From Pseudomonas sp. R4-35-07 (GTDB lineage: Bacteria; Pseudomonadota; Gammaproteobacteria; Pseudomonadales; Pseudomonadaceae): DNA of 64,000 bases. This document shows positions 28,383 to 37,316 of this stretch, one piece after another; within the stretch, counting starts at the first letter, position 1; the number at the start of each line of letters is the position of its first letter. The translations under genes and the position numbers were made by a program. The DNA lies in assembly GCF_003852235.1 (NCBI RefSeq), contig NZ_CP027732.1, positions 5,332,001 through 5,396,000 of the forward strand. The letters are read 5' to 3'. The notes under the pieces were generated by a model. The model did no database searches, was not told the DNA's origin, and was given only the letters and a program-made list of their open reading frames with translations.

Positions 28383-30443
28383 TTAGAAATCCTTGCACAA
28401 GCGCAGGGCGTCATAGATCGCGGCATGGGTATTGCGCTGGGCCACACAGTCACCGATGCGGAACAACAAGTACCCTTCACCCGCTTCGCTCAGGCACGGC
28501 TGCGGCTTGATCGCGAACAGGGCTTCGACGTCTATCTGGCCCTTGTTGCGCGAACCTTCCTTGAGCCCGTAATAAATCGCCTCGTCCGGGCGCACGCCGT
28601 TCTCCACCACCACCTGGTCAACCACCCGCTCTTCCTTGGCCCCGGTGTATTCGTTCTCCAGCACCGCCACCAGCTTGTCGCCTTCGCGGTAGACCTTTTC
28701 CAGCATCATGTCGCCGGTCATGATCACTTCCTTGGGGTACATGCTGCGGTAGTAAGTCGGGAACGACGTACCGCCGATGGCCACGCCCGGCTTGATATCG
28801 TCAGTGACGATCTCGACCTGGCAGCCTTTGTCCGCAAGGAAATCCGCCACCGACATGCCGGTGAATTCGCAGATGGTGTCGTACACCAGCACGTTCTTGC
28901 CCGGTGCGACTTTGCCGTCGAGCACGTCCCAACTGCTCACCACCAGGCCTTCGGCAGCGCCCCAGTGTTCGTTCTGTTCAATGAACGGATGCCCACCGAC
29001 GGCCAGCACCACCACGTCCGGGCGCAGGTCGAGGATAGTTTCGGCATCAGCCGCCACACCCAGGCGCAGGTCGACTTTCAAGCGTGCCAGCTCCAACTGG
29101 AACCAGCGGGTGATACCGGCGATCTGGTCACGCTGTGGCGCTTTCGATGCGGTGGTGATTTGCCCGCCGATAAATTCTTTCTTCTCCAGCAGGGTTACGT
29201 CGTGGCCACGTTCGGCGGCGACGCGCGCCGCTTCCATCCCCGCAGGGCCAGCACCGACCACCACGACTTTGCGTTTGGGCCCGGTGGACTTCTCAATAAT
29301 GTGCGGCACGCCCATGTATTCACGGGAGGTCGCGGCGTTCTGGATGCACAGCACATCCAGGCCCTGGTACTGGCGATCGATGCAATAGTTGGCGCCGACG
29401 CACTGTTTGATCTGGTCGATCTGGCCCATCTTGATCTTGGCGATCAGGTGCGGGTCGGCAATATGGGCGCGGGTCATGCCGACCATGTCCACGTAGCCGC
29501 CTTCCAGAATGCGCGTGGCCTGGTTCGGGTCCTTGATGTTCTGCGCGTGCAGCACCGGGACTTTCACCACTTCCTTGATACCGGCCGCCAGGTGCAGGAA
29601 CGGCTCCGGCGGGTAACTCATGTTCGGGATCACGTTGGCCAGGGTGTTGTGCGTATCGCACCCCGAGCCCACCACGCCAATGAAGTCGAGCATGCCGGTG
29701 TCGTCGTAATACTTGGCGATCTGCTTCATGTCCTCGTGGGACAGGCCGTCCGGGTGGAACTCGTCGCCGCACAGGCGCATGCCCACACAGAAATCGTCAC
29801 CGACTTCGGCGCGCACGGCCTTCAACACTTCCAGGCCGAACTTCATGCGGCCTTCGAAGGTACCGCCCCATTCGTCGGTGCGCTTGTTGACCCGCGGACT
29901 CCAAAACTGGTCGATCATGTGCTGGTGCACGGCGGACAGTTCCACCCCGTCCAGGCCACCGGCCTTGGCGCGCTTGGCGGCGCTGGCATAGTTGCCGATC
30001 ACGCGCCAGATCTCTTCCGGCTCGATGGTCTTGCAGGTGGCACGGTGCACCGGCTCACGCACGCCGGACGGCGACATCAGGGTCGGCCAGTTGAAGCCGT
30101 CCCAACGCGAGCGACGGCCCATGTGGGTAATCTGGATCATGATCTTGGCGCCATGCTTGTGCATGGCGTCGGCCAGGTTCTGGAAGTGCGGGATGATGCG
30201 GTCAGTGGACAGGTTCACCGAACTCCACCATTCCTGGGGACTGTCGATGGCCACCACCGAGGAGCCGCCGCAGATCGCCAGGCCGATACCGCCCTTGGCC
30301 TTCTCTTCGTAGTACTTCACATAGCGGTCGGTGGTCATGCCGCCGTCGGTGGCATACACCTCGGCGTGGGCGGTACTGAGCACGCGGTTGCGGATGGTCA
30401 GTTTGCCGATCTGAATCGGTTGGAACATTGCTTCGAAAGCCAT
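28383..30443 (-). CDS. dgcA: Dimethylglycine demethylase subunit DgcA
   Basis: 686 residues. N-terminal old-yellow-enzyme TIM barrel (about 1-370, FQPIQIGKLTIRNRVLSTAH), an Fe-S-cluster stretch with cysteines near CVGANYCIDRQ, and a C-terminal FAD/NAD domain with VVVVGAGPAGMEAARVAAE. The architecture is that of trimethylamine dehydrogenase and 2,4-dienoyl-CoA reductase. It removes a methyl group from dimethylglycine as formaldehyde. First catalytic gene of the dgc group, after the DUF5943 gene. Confidence 0.94.
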   Translation of the reverse strand: MAFEAMFQPIQIGKLTIRNRVLSTAHAEVYATDGGMTTDRYVKYYEEKAKGGIGLAICGGSSVVAIDSPQEWWSSVNLSTDRIIPHFQNLADAMHKHGAKIMIQITHMGRRSRWDGFNWPTLMSPSGVREPVHRATCKTIEPEEIWRVIGNYASAAKRAKAGGLDGVELSAVHQHMIDQFWSPRVNKRTDEWGGTFEGRMKFGLEVLKAVRAEVGDDFCVGMRLCGDEFHPDGLSHEDMKQIAKYYDDTGMLDFIGVVGSGCDTHNTLANVIPNMSYPPEPFLHLAAGIKEVVKVPVLHAQNIKDPNQATRILEGGYVDMVGMTRAHIADPHLIAKIKMGQIDQIKQCVGANYCIDRQYQGLDVLCIQNAATSREYMGVPHIIEKSTGPKRKVVVVGAGPAGMEAARVAAERGHDVTLLEKKEFIGGQITTASKAPQRDQIAGITRWFQLELARLKVDLRLGVAADAETILDLRPDVVVLAVGGHPFIEQNEHWGAAEGLVVSSWDVLDGKVAPGKNVLVYDTICEFTGMSVADFLADKGCQVEIVTDDIKPGVAIGGTSFPTYYRSMYPKEVIMTGDMMLEKVYREGDKLVAVLENEYTGAKEERVVDQVVVENGVRPDEAIYYGLKEGSRNKGQIDVEALFAIKPQPCLSEAGEGYLLFRIGDCVAQRNTHAAIYDALRLCKDF

Positions 30444-30458
30444 GGCACGGTCCTCGGC

Positions 30459-30989
30459 TTACAACGGCTTGACGGTGAACAGGCCATCATCGTGGCCCTC
30501 TTCGGAGCCTCCGTAGACTTGTTCGGCCACAGTGCGAATAGTGCTGCCACGCGCTTGAAGGATCTGGTCCATCGCGCCGGCAAACCAGCCGGTGAACATG
30601 TAGTCGACTTTGCGCCCGACCTTGCCGTACACGTAGACGAAGGCCGAATGTTCCAGCTTGACGCTGGCGGTGCCTTTATCCAGGTCGATGTCCTGGATCT
30701 TGAACAGGCCCCAGCCGCGTTGCGACAGGCGCTTCATGTAGTGCTCGAACACCGCGACGCCTTCCAGGCCGTGGCACTCGGCTTCTTTTTCACACCAGTG
30801 CCAGGCGGACTTGTAGCCGGCCTTGTAGAGGATCTCGGCGTAGGCGTCGGCACCCAGCACTTCTTCGATGCCCATGTGGTTGTTGACGAAGAAATGGCGC
30901 GGCACGTACAGCATCGGCAGGGCGTCGGAGGTCCAGACACCGGTTTCGCTGTCGACTTCGATTGGCAATTGCGGGGCGATCTTGGCCAT
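30459..30989 (-). CDS. DUF5943 domain-containing protein of the dgc operon
   Basis: 176 residues, in line with dgcA and 15 nt upstream of it. The N-terminus is LPIEVDSETGVWTSDALPML. The middle resembles the 4-vinyl-reductase (V4R)-like heme or ligand-binding fold seen in DUF5943 proteins: CEKEAECHGLEGVAVFEHYM, and SAFVYVYGKVGRKVDYMFTG. It has no signal peptide and no catalytic motif I can name. Its conserved position suggests a role in dimethylglycine demethylation, perhaps electron transfer or assembly (inference). Confidence 0.8.
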   Translation of the reverse strand: MAKIAPQLPIEVDSETGVWTSDALPMLYVPRHFFVNNHMGIEEVLGADAYAEILYKAGYKSAWHWCEKEAECHGLEGVAVFEHYMKRLSQRGWGLFKIQDIDLDKGTASVKLEHSAFVYVYGKVGRKVDYMFTGWFAGAMDQILQARGSTIRTVAEQVYGGSEEGHDDGLFTVKPL

Positions 30990-31041
30990 GGAAACTTAAC
31001 TCCAGAAAAATTCGTAGTGGTGTTGCCGGTGGGTGTCTGGC

Positions 31042-32019
31042 TTATTCGCCCCAGACGTCTTTCAAGACATTGACCCAGTTCTCGCCCATGATCTTGCGCA
31101 CCACGCGTTCAGGATGGCCGCGCTTGAGCAGGGTCTCGGTGAGGTTGGGAAACTCGCCCACGGTGCGGATGCCCAGCGGGTTGATGATCTTGCCAAAGCT
31201 GGTCAGGCGGCGGGCGTAGCCTTTGTCATGGGTCAGCATTTCAAAGAAATCCTGGCCATGGCCCTGGGTGAAGTCGGTGCCGATGCCGATGGCGTCTTCG
31301 CCGACGATGTTCATGGTGTATTCGATGGCTTCGGCGTAATCGTCGATGGTCGAATCGATACCCTTGGCCAGGAACGGCGCGAACATGGTCACGCCGACAA
31401 ACCCGCCGTGGTCGGCGATGAACTTGAGTTCTTCATCGGATTTGTTGCGCGGGTGCTCCTTGAGGCCCGAGGGCAGGCAGTGGGAATAGCACACCGGTTT
31501 TTTCGATTCGAGGATGACTTCTTCGCTGGTCTTGGAACCGACGTGGGACAGGTCGCACATGATGCCGACGCGGTTCATCTCGCCGACAATCTCACGCCCG
31601 AAACCCGACAGGCCACCGTCGCGCTCGTAGCAGCCGGTGCCCACCAGGTTCTGGGTGTTGTAGCACATCTGCACCACACCGACGCCGAGCTGTTTGAAGA
31701 TCTCGACATAGCCGAGCTGGTCTTCAAACGCGTGGGCATTCTGGAAGCCGAAGATGATGCCGGTCTTGCCCTGCTCCTTGGCGCGACGGATATCGGCGGT
31801 GGTTTTCACCGGGATCACCAGGTCGCTGTTTTCGCGGATCAGGGTCTGGCTGGCGACGATGTTATTGATCGTGGCCTGGAAGCCTTCCCACACCGACACC
31901 GTGCAGTTGGCGGCCGTCAGGCCACCTTTGCGCATGTCTTCGAACAGGTCGCGGTTCCACTTGGCAATAATCAGACCGTCGATAACGATGCTGTCGGCGT
32001 GCAACTCGGCTGGGCTCAT
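31042..32019 (-). CDS. Membrane dipeptidase family (M19) protein of the dgc operon
   Basis: 325 residues from the ATG at 32019 with AGGGGA upstream; a longer frame to 32265 is unsupported. Metallo-hydrolase TIM barrel of the renal dipeptidase family: DSIVIDGLIIAKWNRD (a site where the family has HxD), LSHVGSKTSEEVI, and KPVCYSHCLPSGLKEHPRN with the metal-binding His region. It heads the series M19-DUF5943-dgcA-dgcB-etfA-etfB. The substrate is unknown and no step of betaine catabolism needs a dipeptidase. Confidence 0.85.
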   Translation of the reverse strand: MSPAELHADSIVIDGLIIAKWNRDLFEDMRKGGLTAANCTVSVWEGFQATINNIVASQTLIRENSDLVIPVKTTADIRRAKEQGKTGIIFGFQNAHAFEDQLGYVEIFKQLGVGVVQMCYNTQNLVGTGCYERDGGLSGFGREIVGEMNRVGIMCDLSHVGSKTSEEVILESKKPVCYSHCLPSGLKEHPRNKSDEELKFIADHGGFVGVTMFAPFLAKGIDSTIDDYAEAIEYTMNIVGEDAIGIGTDFTQGHGQDFFEMLTHDKGYARRLTSFGKIINPLGIRTVGEFPNLTETLLKRGHPERVVRKIMGENWVNVLKDVWGE

Positions 32020-32237
32020 CAGGCGTCCCCTTATTGGCGATTCATGCGCCGAATCGTCTGCCGGCGCTTTGGGGCCAGCATATGCCCAGGGGCCGACGGA
32101 GCCGGGTGCAAAAACGACAGGGGAATTGCCGAAAGCGTCAATCCGCGACAAAGCCTGTGTAGACATGCCTGACTGGCGACTGTTCTTTGTCTTACGCTTG
32201 AGCCAGAATTCCGCATCACCTGATATGAGACGGCGCA

Positions 32238-32639
32238 ATGAAATCGATTTTCCTGGCTTTGGCACTCATCGCAACCGGCGTCCACGCCGCCGAAGACACC
32301 GACAGCACGCCGTGCGACGGCATCGAGAACGACCAGCAAACCCTGGAATGCGCCACCTACAACAAAACTACCGCCGAGCAATTGTTGAAAGACAACTATC
32401 AGGGCCTGCTGGAACGCATGGGGTCCACCTACGGCAGCGACAAGACCAAGCTCGCCGACATTACCGCTCGTCTGAAGGATGCCCAGCAGAAGTGGGAAAA
32501 ACTGCGCGATGCCGATTGCGCGGTGGACACCTTCCCGGCGGCGACCGGGACCAAGGCGTATGCGATTGCGCTGAATGATTGCCTGGCGCGGATGAGTGAC
32601 GAGCGGTCGGAGTTTTTGGAGTCGATTGGGCAGGAATAA
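32238..32639 (+). CDS. LprI-like (DUF1311) exported protein
   Basis: 133 residues. Signal peptide MKSIFLALALIATGVHA. The mature protein carries the LprI/DUF1311 pattern CATYNKTTAEQLLKDNYQGL followed by KLRDADCAVD and ALNDCLARMSDERSEFL, with paired cysteines. Some family members inhibit host lysozyme. It is divergent from the M19 gene. Confidence 0.82.
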   Translation: MKSIFLALALIATGVHAAEDTDSTPCDGIENDQQTLECATYNKTTAEQLLKDNYQGLLERMGSTYGSDKTKLADITARLKDAQQKWEKLRDADCAVDTFPAATGTKAYAIALNDCLARMSDERSEFLESIGQE

Positions 32640-32687
32640 GCCCACCTTTTCAACGCTACTACCTGACTATTTTTAAATGGACTTTGC

Positions 32688-33476
32688 ATGAAACTTACGC
32701 CGTCAGAATGGCTGGAAAAAATAGACTTCCTAATAAATAAAGCAGTAACCTCCGACCTCGACAGAGGGTGGGACGAAGACATCATCACCTACAAAATACT
32801 GAACAGTTTTACCAAGAAGTTGAAAAAAGTAACGATCACATCTCCCGCCCCTCAAAACGTCGCATGGGACCTTTACAAATTTGCCGGAAAGAATTTTGAA
32901 ACCAAGTATGGAGATATTGCCATACTTGTAAAATTCACTTTTCCAAACGGCAACGAAAAAGAGGGAGTTGCTTTTCTTGAAGCCAAGCGTTTCTATACGC
33001 AATACAGTCGCTTCAAAGCGCTTGACTTTGAACAGCTGCAACTTCAACTTGACAATACCCATGCCCACCGAACATTGCTGTATGTTGGCAGCGCCAGTTC
33101 GCGACACGCCACTAACTTGGAACTACAGTACTGCAGCACTTTCCAGCAGGACGCACTCAGCGAAGGTCACGCATTGACAGTGCCCTCAGAGACCACTGTT
33201 TCTCTTGAGGATAAAAAGCTAACGCTCCTGGATCATTCGCTGCCTCTATCTTATATCTTGACAACGCGCTACCTGAAAGGAATGGAGCTCGATTACGACC
33301 CCGATACGGTTCGTCGTACGAAAGGCTTTATGAACGATAAAAGCGGCGTGAAGTTTCTACTGGTGACGCACATCACCTACGACCTGACGCTTGAGCCGGA
33401 ACCTGGAAAAATAAAAATCGGTCGTCAGTACAAACTCGTCAGCCTGGTTCCAGACGACCCCATGCCAGCGAATTAA
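32688..33476 (+). CDS. Hypothetical protein with a PD-(D/E)xK-like motif, A/T-rich
   Basis: 262 residues from the ATG at 32688; weak ribosome site. Codon use is much richer in A/T than the neighbours, which suggests recent transfer. Residues about 75-105 read YGDIAILVKF ... VAFLEAKRFY. That is an Asp on one strand followed by E-x-K on the next, the layout of PD-(D/E)xK nucleases. The rest has no signal peptide, membrane helix or motif I recognise. It could be an orphan nuclease (restriction or defence type) or an unrelated fold. It lies between the LprI-like and DUF3010 genes. Confidence 0.65.
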   Translation: MKLTPSEWLEKIDFLINKAVTSDLDRGWDEDIITYKILNSFTKKLKKVTITSPAPQNVAWDLYKFAGKNFETKYGDIAILVKFTFPNGNEKEGVAFLEAKRFYTQYSRFKALDFEQLQLQLDNTHAHRTLLYVGSASSRHATNLELQYCSTFQQDALSEGHALTVPSETTVSLEDKKLTLLDHSLPLSYILTTRYLKGMELDYDPDTVRRTKGFMNDKSGVKFLLVTHITYDLTLEPEPGKIKIGRQYKLVSLVPDDPMPAN

Positions 33477-33523
33477 ATAAACATCATAACGTCACTTTCC
33501 GCCTGACATCCCTGAGTACTCAT

Positions 33524-33940
33524 ATGACTATCTGCGGCATCGAAATCAAAGGCAGCGAAGCCATCATCGCCGTCGCCTCCCTGGATGGCCTGGCGCTGAC
33601 CCACGTCGCTCTGGCCACCAAGAAAATCGCCCTTGAAGATGACGACGAAGCCGCCAACGTCAAAGCCTTCGCCGTCCAGGTGAAAGCGTTCGTGCAGGCA
33701 AACGCCATCACCCGTATCGCGATCAAGAAACGCAGCAAGAAAGGCGAATTCGCCGGTGGCCCGACGACGTTCAAGATTGAAGGGGTGTTTCAGTTGCTGG
33801 ACGGGGTGGAGGTGACGCTTTTGTCACCGCAAACCATCAATGCGCAGAACAAGAAGCGCAACTTTGATCTGCCTGCCACGCTGAACAAGTATCAGCATGA
33901 AGCTTACAAGGCGGCGTGTTCGGCCCTGCTGAAGAAATAA
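33524..33940 (+). CDS. DUF3010 family protein
   Basis: 138 residues, basic. N-terminus MTICGIEIKGSEAIIAVASLDG, then IAIKKRSKKGEFAGGPTTFKIEG, and C-terminal LNKYQHEAYKAAC. This is the DUF3010 pattern, which looks like an RNase H/RuvC-type fold start (GIEIKGSEAIIAV). The function is unknown. Codon use is more typical of the genome than in the gene before it. Confidence 0.8.
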   Translation: MTICGIEIKGSEAIIAVASLDGLALTHVALATKKIALEDDDEAANVKAFAVQVKAFVQANAITRIAIKKRSKKGEFAGGPTTFKIEGVFQLLDGVEVTLLSPQTINAQNKKRNFDLPATLNKYQHEAYKAACSALLKK

Positions 33941-33958
33941 GCCACACCAAAATCTACT

Positions 33959-34044
33959 GTGGGAGGGGGCTTGCCCCCGATGGCGGTGTGTCAGTCACTT
34001 ATGTGCTGCTGACCCACCGCTATCGGGGGCAAGCCCCCTCCCAC
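33959..34044. repeat. REPIN (family I)
   Basis: Inverted REP pair between the 3' ends of the DUF3010 gene and cdhR. Confidence 0.9.
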
Positions 34045-34131
34045 ATTTGATCCGCGGTGCCGGCCGCTTTTATACCTAATTATAGAAACAACTATAAATT
34101 ATAGTCGCGCCTATAATTGACTAAAAAACGA

Positions 34132-35076
34132 TCAAACCACCTCCCGTCGCCGATCCTCCCTCGGACATTTCGCAAACCTCGCCCGATAGCTGCGGGTGAA
34201 ATACGACGGCGACTCGAACCCGCAAGCAATACTCACTTCCAGCACGCTCATATCGCTCTGGCGCAGCAGTTGCCGGGCTTTTTCCAGGCGCAGGCGCAGG
34301 TAGAAGTTGCTGGGTGTGTCGTTCAGATGCAGGCGGAACAAGCGCTCCAGTTGGCGCCGGGTGACCTTGATCGCGTCGGCCAGCGCCAGGGTGCTCAGCG
34401 GTGGCTCGGTGTGTTGCTCCATCTCGCCGATCACGTGCACCAGCTTCTTGTTGTTGATGCCGTAGCGCGTGGCGATCTGCATGCGCTGGTGGTCTTTGCG
34501 CGGGCGGATGCGGCCCAGCACGAACTGTTCGGACACCTGGATCGCCAGGTCCGGGCCGTGGGCCTGGGCGATCAGGTCGAGCATCAGGTCGATGGACGCG
34601 GTGCCGCCGGCGCAGGTGATGCGACGGCGGTCGATCTCGAACAGTTCCTGAGTGACGCTCAGGTGCGGATACGATTCCTTGAACGCATCGATGGCTTCCC
34701 AGTGCAAGGTCAGGCGGTGGCCGTCGAGCAGGCCCGCTTCGGCCAGCACACAGGCGCCGGTGTCGATGGCGCCGAGGGTCACGCCGTCGTGGTCGAGACG
34801 GCGCAGCCAGTGTTCCAGCGCGGGCGTGGCGAACTGCAGCGGTTCGAAGCCGGCCACCACCAGCAGCGTTGCGCCTTTCTTCAGCGGTTCCAGTGCGGCG
34901 TCGGCATTGACCGACATGCCGTTGCTCGCCAATACCGCACCGCCATCGGCGCTCAAGACATGCCAGCGGTACAGCTCGCCACGGAAGCGATTCGCCACCC
35001 GCAGCGGCTCCAGCGCGGAAATAAAGCCAATGGCCGAGAACCCCGGCATCAGTAAAAAGTAGAAATCCTGGGACAT
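34132..35076 (-). CDS. cdhR: AraC-family regulator CdhR of carnitine catabolism
   Basis: 314 residues from the ATG at 35076. An N-terminal GATase1/DJ-1-like ligand domain (about 1-190, MSQDFYFLLMPGFSAIGFIS, GAIDTGACVLAEAGLLDG) is followed by two AraC helix-turn-helix motifs (LADAIKVTRRQLERLF, and VLEVSIACGFESPSYFTRSY). The match to CdhR rather than GbdR rests on its position, divergent from caiX-cdhCAB. A longer frame to 35241 is not supported. Confidence 0.88.
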   Translation of the reverse strand: MSQDFYFLLMPGFSAIGFISALEPLRVANRFRGELYRWHVLSADGGAVLASNGMSVNADAALEPLKKGATLLVVAGFEPLQFATPALEHWLRRLDHDGVTLGAIDTGACVLAEAGLLDGHRLTLHWEAIDAFKESYPHLSVTQELFEIDRRRITCAGGTASIDLMLDLIAQAHGPDLAIQVSEQFVLGRIRPRKDHQRMQIATRYGINNKKLVHVIGEMEQHTEPPLSTLALADAIKVTRRQLERLFRLHLNDTPSNFYLRLRLEKARQLLRQSDMSVLEVSIACGFESPSYFTRSYRARFAKCPREDRRREVV

Positions 35077-35267
35077 GGTGGCGCTCTCGTCGGACCGGCA
35101 GCGTGGCACTGTGATACTCCCGTTCCTGGGCGGATTCAAGGGGCAGGTCGCTGCAGTGCAAAAGTGGGTCGCCGCCGTGCGTTTTGTCACCAGCCAAGCT
35201 GCGTAACGTGGCACCACGGCGCACAAAGACGCCGGCCCCACAATAACGACCTGCCGAGGGCTCCACC

Positions 35268-36212
35268 ATGAACCGACTGATCAGCCGCAGCGTGCTTGCA
35301 CTCAGCGTCAGCGCTATTTTGAGCACCCCCGTCATGGCAGCGGATGCCGCTTCCTGCCAGAACGTGCGCCTGGGCGTGGTGAACTGGACCGACGTGATCG
35401 CCACCAGCGCCATGACCCAAGTGCTGCTCGACGGGCTCGGCTACAAGACCAAACAGACCAGCGCCTCCCAGCAGATCATCTTTGCCGGCATCCGCGACCA
35501 GCGCCTGGATCTGTTCCTGGGCTACTGGAACCCGCTGATGACCCAGACCATCACGCCGTTCGTCGACGCCAAGCAAGTCAAAGTGCTCGACAAGCCGAGC
35601 CTGGAAGACGCGCGCGCTACCCTCGCCGTGCCGACTTACCTGGCGGACAAGGGCCTGAAAACCTTTGCCGACATCGCCCGCTTCGAAAAAGAGTTGGGCG
35701 GCAAGATCTACGGCATCGAGCCGGGTTCGGGCGCCAATACCCAGATCAAGGCCATGATCGCCAAGAACCAGTTCGGCCTGGGCAAGTTCCAACTGGTCGA
35801 ATCCAGCGAAGCGGCCATGCTCTCTGCGGTCGACCGTGCGGTACGGCGCAAGGAACCCGTGGTGTTCTTCGGCTGGGCGCCGCACCCGATGAACGTCAAC
35901 GTCGCCATGACTTACCTCACCGGCAGCGAAGACGCCCTGGGGCCCAATGAAGGCAGGGCGACCGTGTGGACCGTCACCGCGCCGACCTATGCCGAGCAGT
36001 GCCCCAACGTCCACAAGTTGTTGACCAACCTGACCTTCACCGCCGCCGATGAGAGCCGGATGATGCAGCCCTTGCTGGATCACAAGGACCCCATTGAGTC
36101 GGCCAAGCAGTGGCTCAAGGATCACCCGCAAGACCAGGCGCGCTGGCTGGAAGGTGTGACCACCTTCGATGGCAAGCCGGCGGCGGCCAACCTCCAACTG
36201 ACCGTTAAATAA
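35268..36212 (+). CDS. caiX: Carnitine-binding periplasmic protein CaiX
   Basis: 314 residues. Signal peptide ending STPVMA before ADAASC. OpuAC-type substrate-binding protein of the quaternary-amine ABC family: LGVVNWTDVIATSAMTQVLL, and FLGYWNPLMTQTITPF with aromatic residues for a trimethylammonium cage. First gene of the carnitine operon. Its membrane transporter partners are not in this window, so it presumably shares a betaine/choline permease elsewhere. Confidence 0.9.
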   Translation: MNRLISRSVLALSVSAILSTPVMAADAASCQNVRLGVVNWTDVIATSAMTQVLLDGLGYKTKQTSASQQIIFAGIRDQRLDLFLGYWNPLMTQTITPFVDAKQVKVLDKPSLEDARATLAVPTYLADKGLKTFADIARFEKELGGKIYGIEPGSGANTQIKAMIAKNQFGLGKFQLVESSEAAMLSAVDRAVRRKEPVVFFGWAPHPMNVNVAMTYLTGSEDALGPNEGRATVWTVTAPTYAEQCPNVHKLLTNLTFTAADESRMMQPLLDHKDPIESAKQWLKDHPQDQARWLEGVTTFDGKPAAANLQLTVK

Positions 36213-36284
36213 CCTGTTCAAGACACCGCTTCGCAGCCCCGACCGACTGCGAACGGCACCCCCACGCCTGTAAGGAACCGCCTC

Positions 36285-37172
36285 ATGAACCACGACGTCA
36301 TCATCACCTGCGCACTCACCGGTGCTGGCGACACGACCGCCAGAAGCCCGCACGTGCCGGTCACCCCCAAACAAATCGCGGCCGCCGCCGTGGAAGCCGC
36401 CAAGGCCGGCGCGACCGTGGTGCACTGCCATGTGCGTGACCCGCACACCGGCAAGTTCAGCCGCGACGTGGCGCTGTACCGCGAAGTGATGGAGCGCATC
36501 CGCGAGGCCGACATCGACATCATCGTCAACCTCACTGCCGGTATGGGCGGCGACCTGGAGATCGGCAGTGGCGAGCACCCCATGGAGTTTGGTCCCAACA
36601 CCGACCTGGTCGGCCCACTGACGCGCCTGGCCCATGTCGAGGAATTGCTGCCGGAAATCTGCACCCTCGATTGCGGCACCCTGAACTTCGGCGATGGCGA
36701 CACCATTTACGTGTCCACTCCGGCGCAATTGCGCGCCGGCGCCAAGCGTATCCAGGCGTTGGGCGTTAAAGCCGAGCTGGAGATTTTCGACACCGGCCAC
36801 CTGTGGTTCGCCAAGCAGATGATCAAGGAGGGCCTGCTCGACAACCCGCTGTTTCAACTGTGCCTGGGCATCCCGTGGGGCGCGCCGGCCGACACCACCA
36901 CCATGAAAGCCATGGTCGACAACTTGCCCGCCGACGCCGTGTGGGCCGGCTTCGGCATCGGCCGCATGCAGATGCCGATGGCGGCGCAGGCGGTGCTGCT
37001 GGGCGGCAACGTGCGAGTCGGCCTGGAAGACAACTTGTGGCTGGACAAAGGCGTGCTTGCCACCAATGGGCAGTTGGTGGAGCGCGCCGGTGAAATCCTC
37101 AGCCGCCTCGGGGCGCGGGTCATGACCCCGGCGGAAGGTCGCATCAAGATGGGCCTGGCCAAACGCGGCTAG
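36285..37172 (+). CDS. cdhC: Dehydrocarnitine cleavage enzyme (BKACE family)
   Basis: 295 residues. Beta-keto-acid cleavage enzyme that splits dehydrocarnitine with acetyl-CoA to betainyl-CoA and acetoacetate. TIM barrel with the HxH zinc motif in [15 protein letters not shown], then [10 protein letters not shown] and [16 protein letters not shown]. It follows caiX by 72 nt. Confidence 0.92.
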   Translation: MNHDVIITCALTGAGDTTARSPHVPVTPKQIAAAAVEAAKAGATVVHCHVRDPHTGKFSRDVALYREVMERIREADIDIIVNLTAGMGGDLEIGSGEHPMEFGPNTDLVGPLTRLAHVEELLPEICTLDCGTLNFGDGDTIYVSTPAQLRAGAKRIQALGVKAELEIFDTGHLWFAKQMIKEGLLDNPLFQLCLGIPWGAPADTTTMKAMVDNLPADAVWAGFGIGRMQMPMAAQAVLLGGNVRVGLEDNLWLDKGVLATNGQLVERAGEILSRLGARVMTPAEGRIKMGLAKRG

Positions 37173-37197
37173 TCCCTGCCAAAACCAAATCAAAAAT

Positions 37198-37284
37198 GTG
37201 GGAGGGGGCTTGCTCCCGATAGCGGTGGCTCAGCCTAAAGATGCATGACTGAAACACCGTCATCAGGAGCAAGCCCCCTCCCAC
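37198..37284. repeat. REPIN (family I) inside the carnitine operon
   Basis: Inverted pair between cdhC and cdhA, ending 32 nt before the cdhA start. The right unit has a CATCAGGAGCAAG variant. Confidence 0.9.
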
Positions 37285-37316
37285 AAGGGATCACCGAACG
37301 CTTTAGGAATGTGCCA

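Noticed and set aside
28425..31073. 882-codon frame on the + strand opposite dgcA and the DUF5943 gene
   Set aside because: It crosses two good genes and their gap, and has no family pattern.
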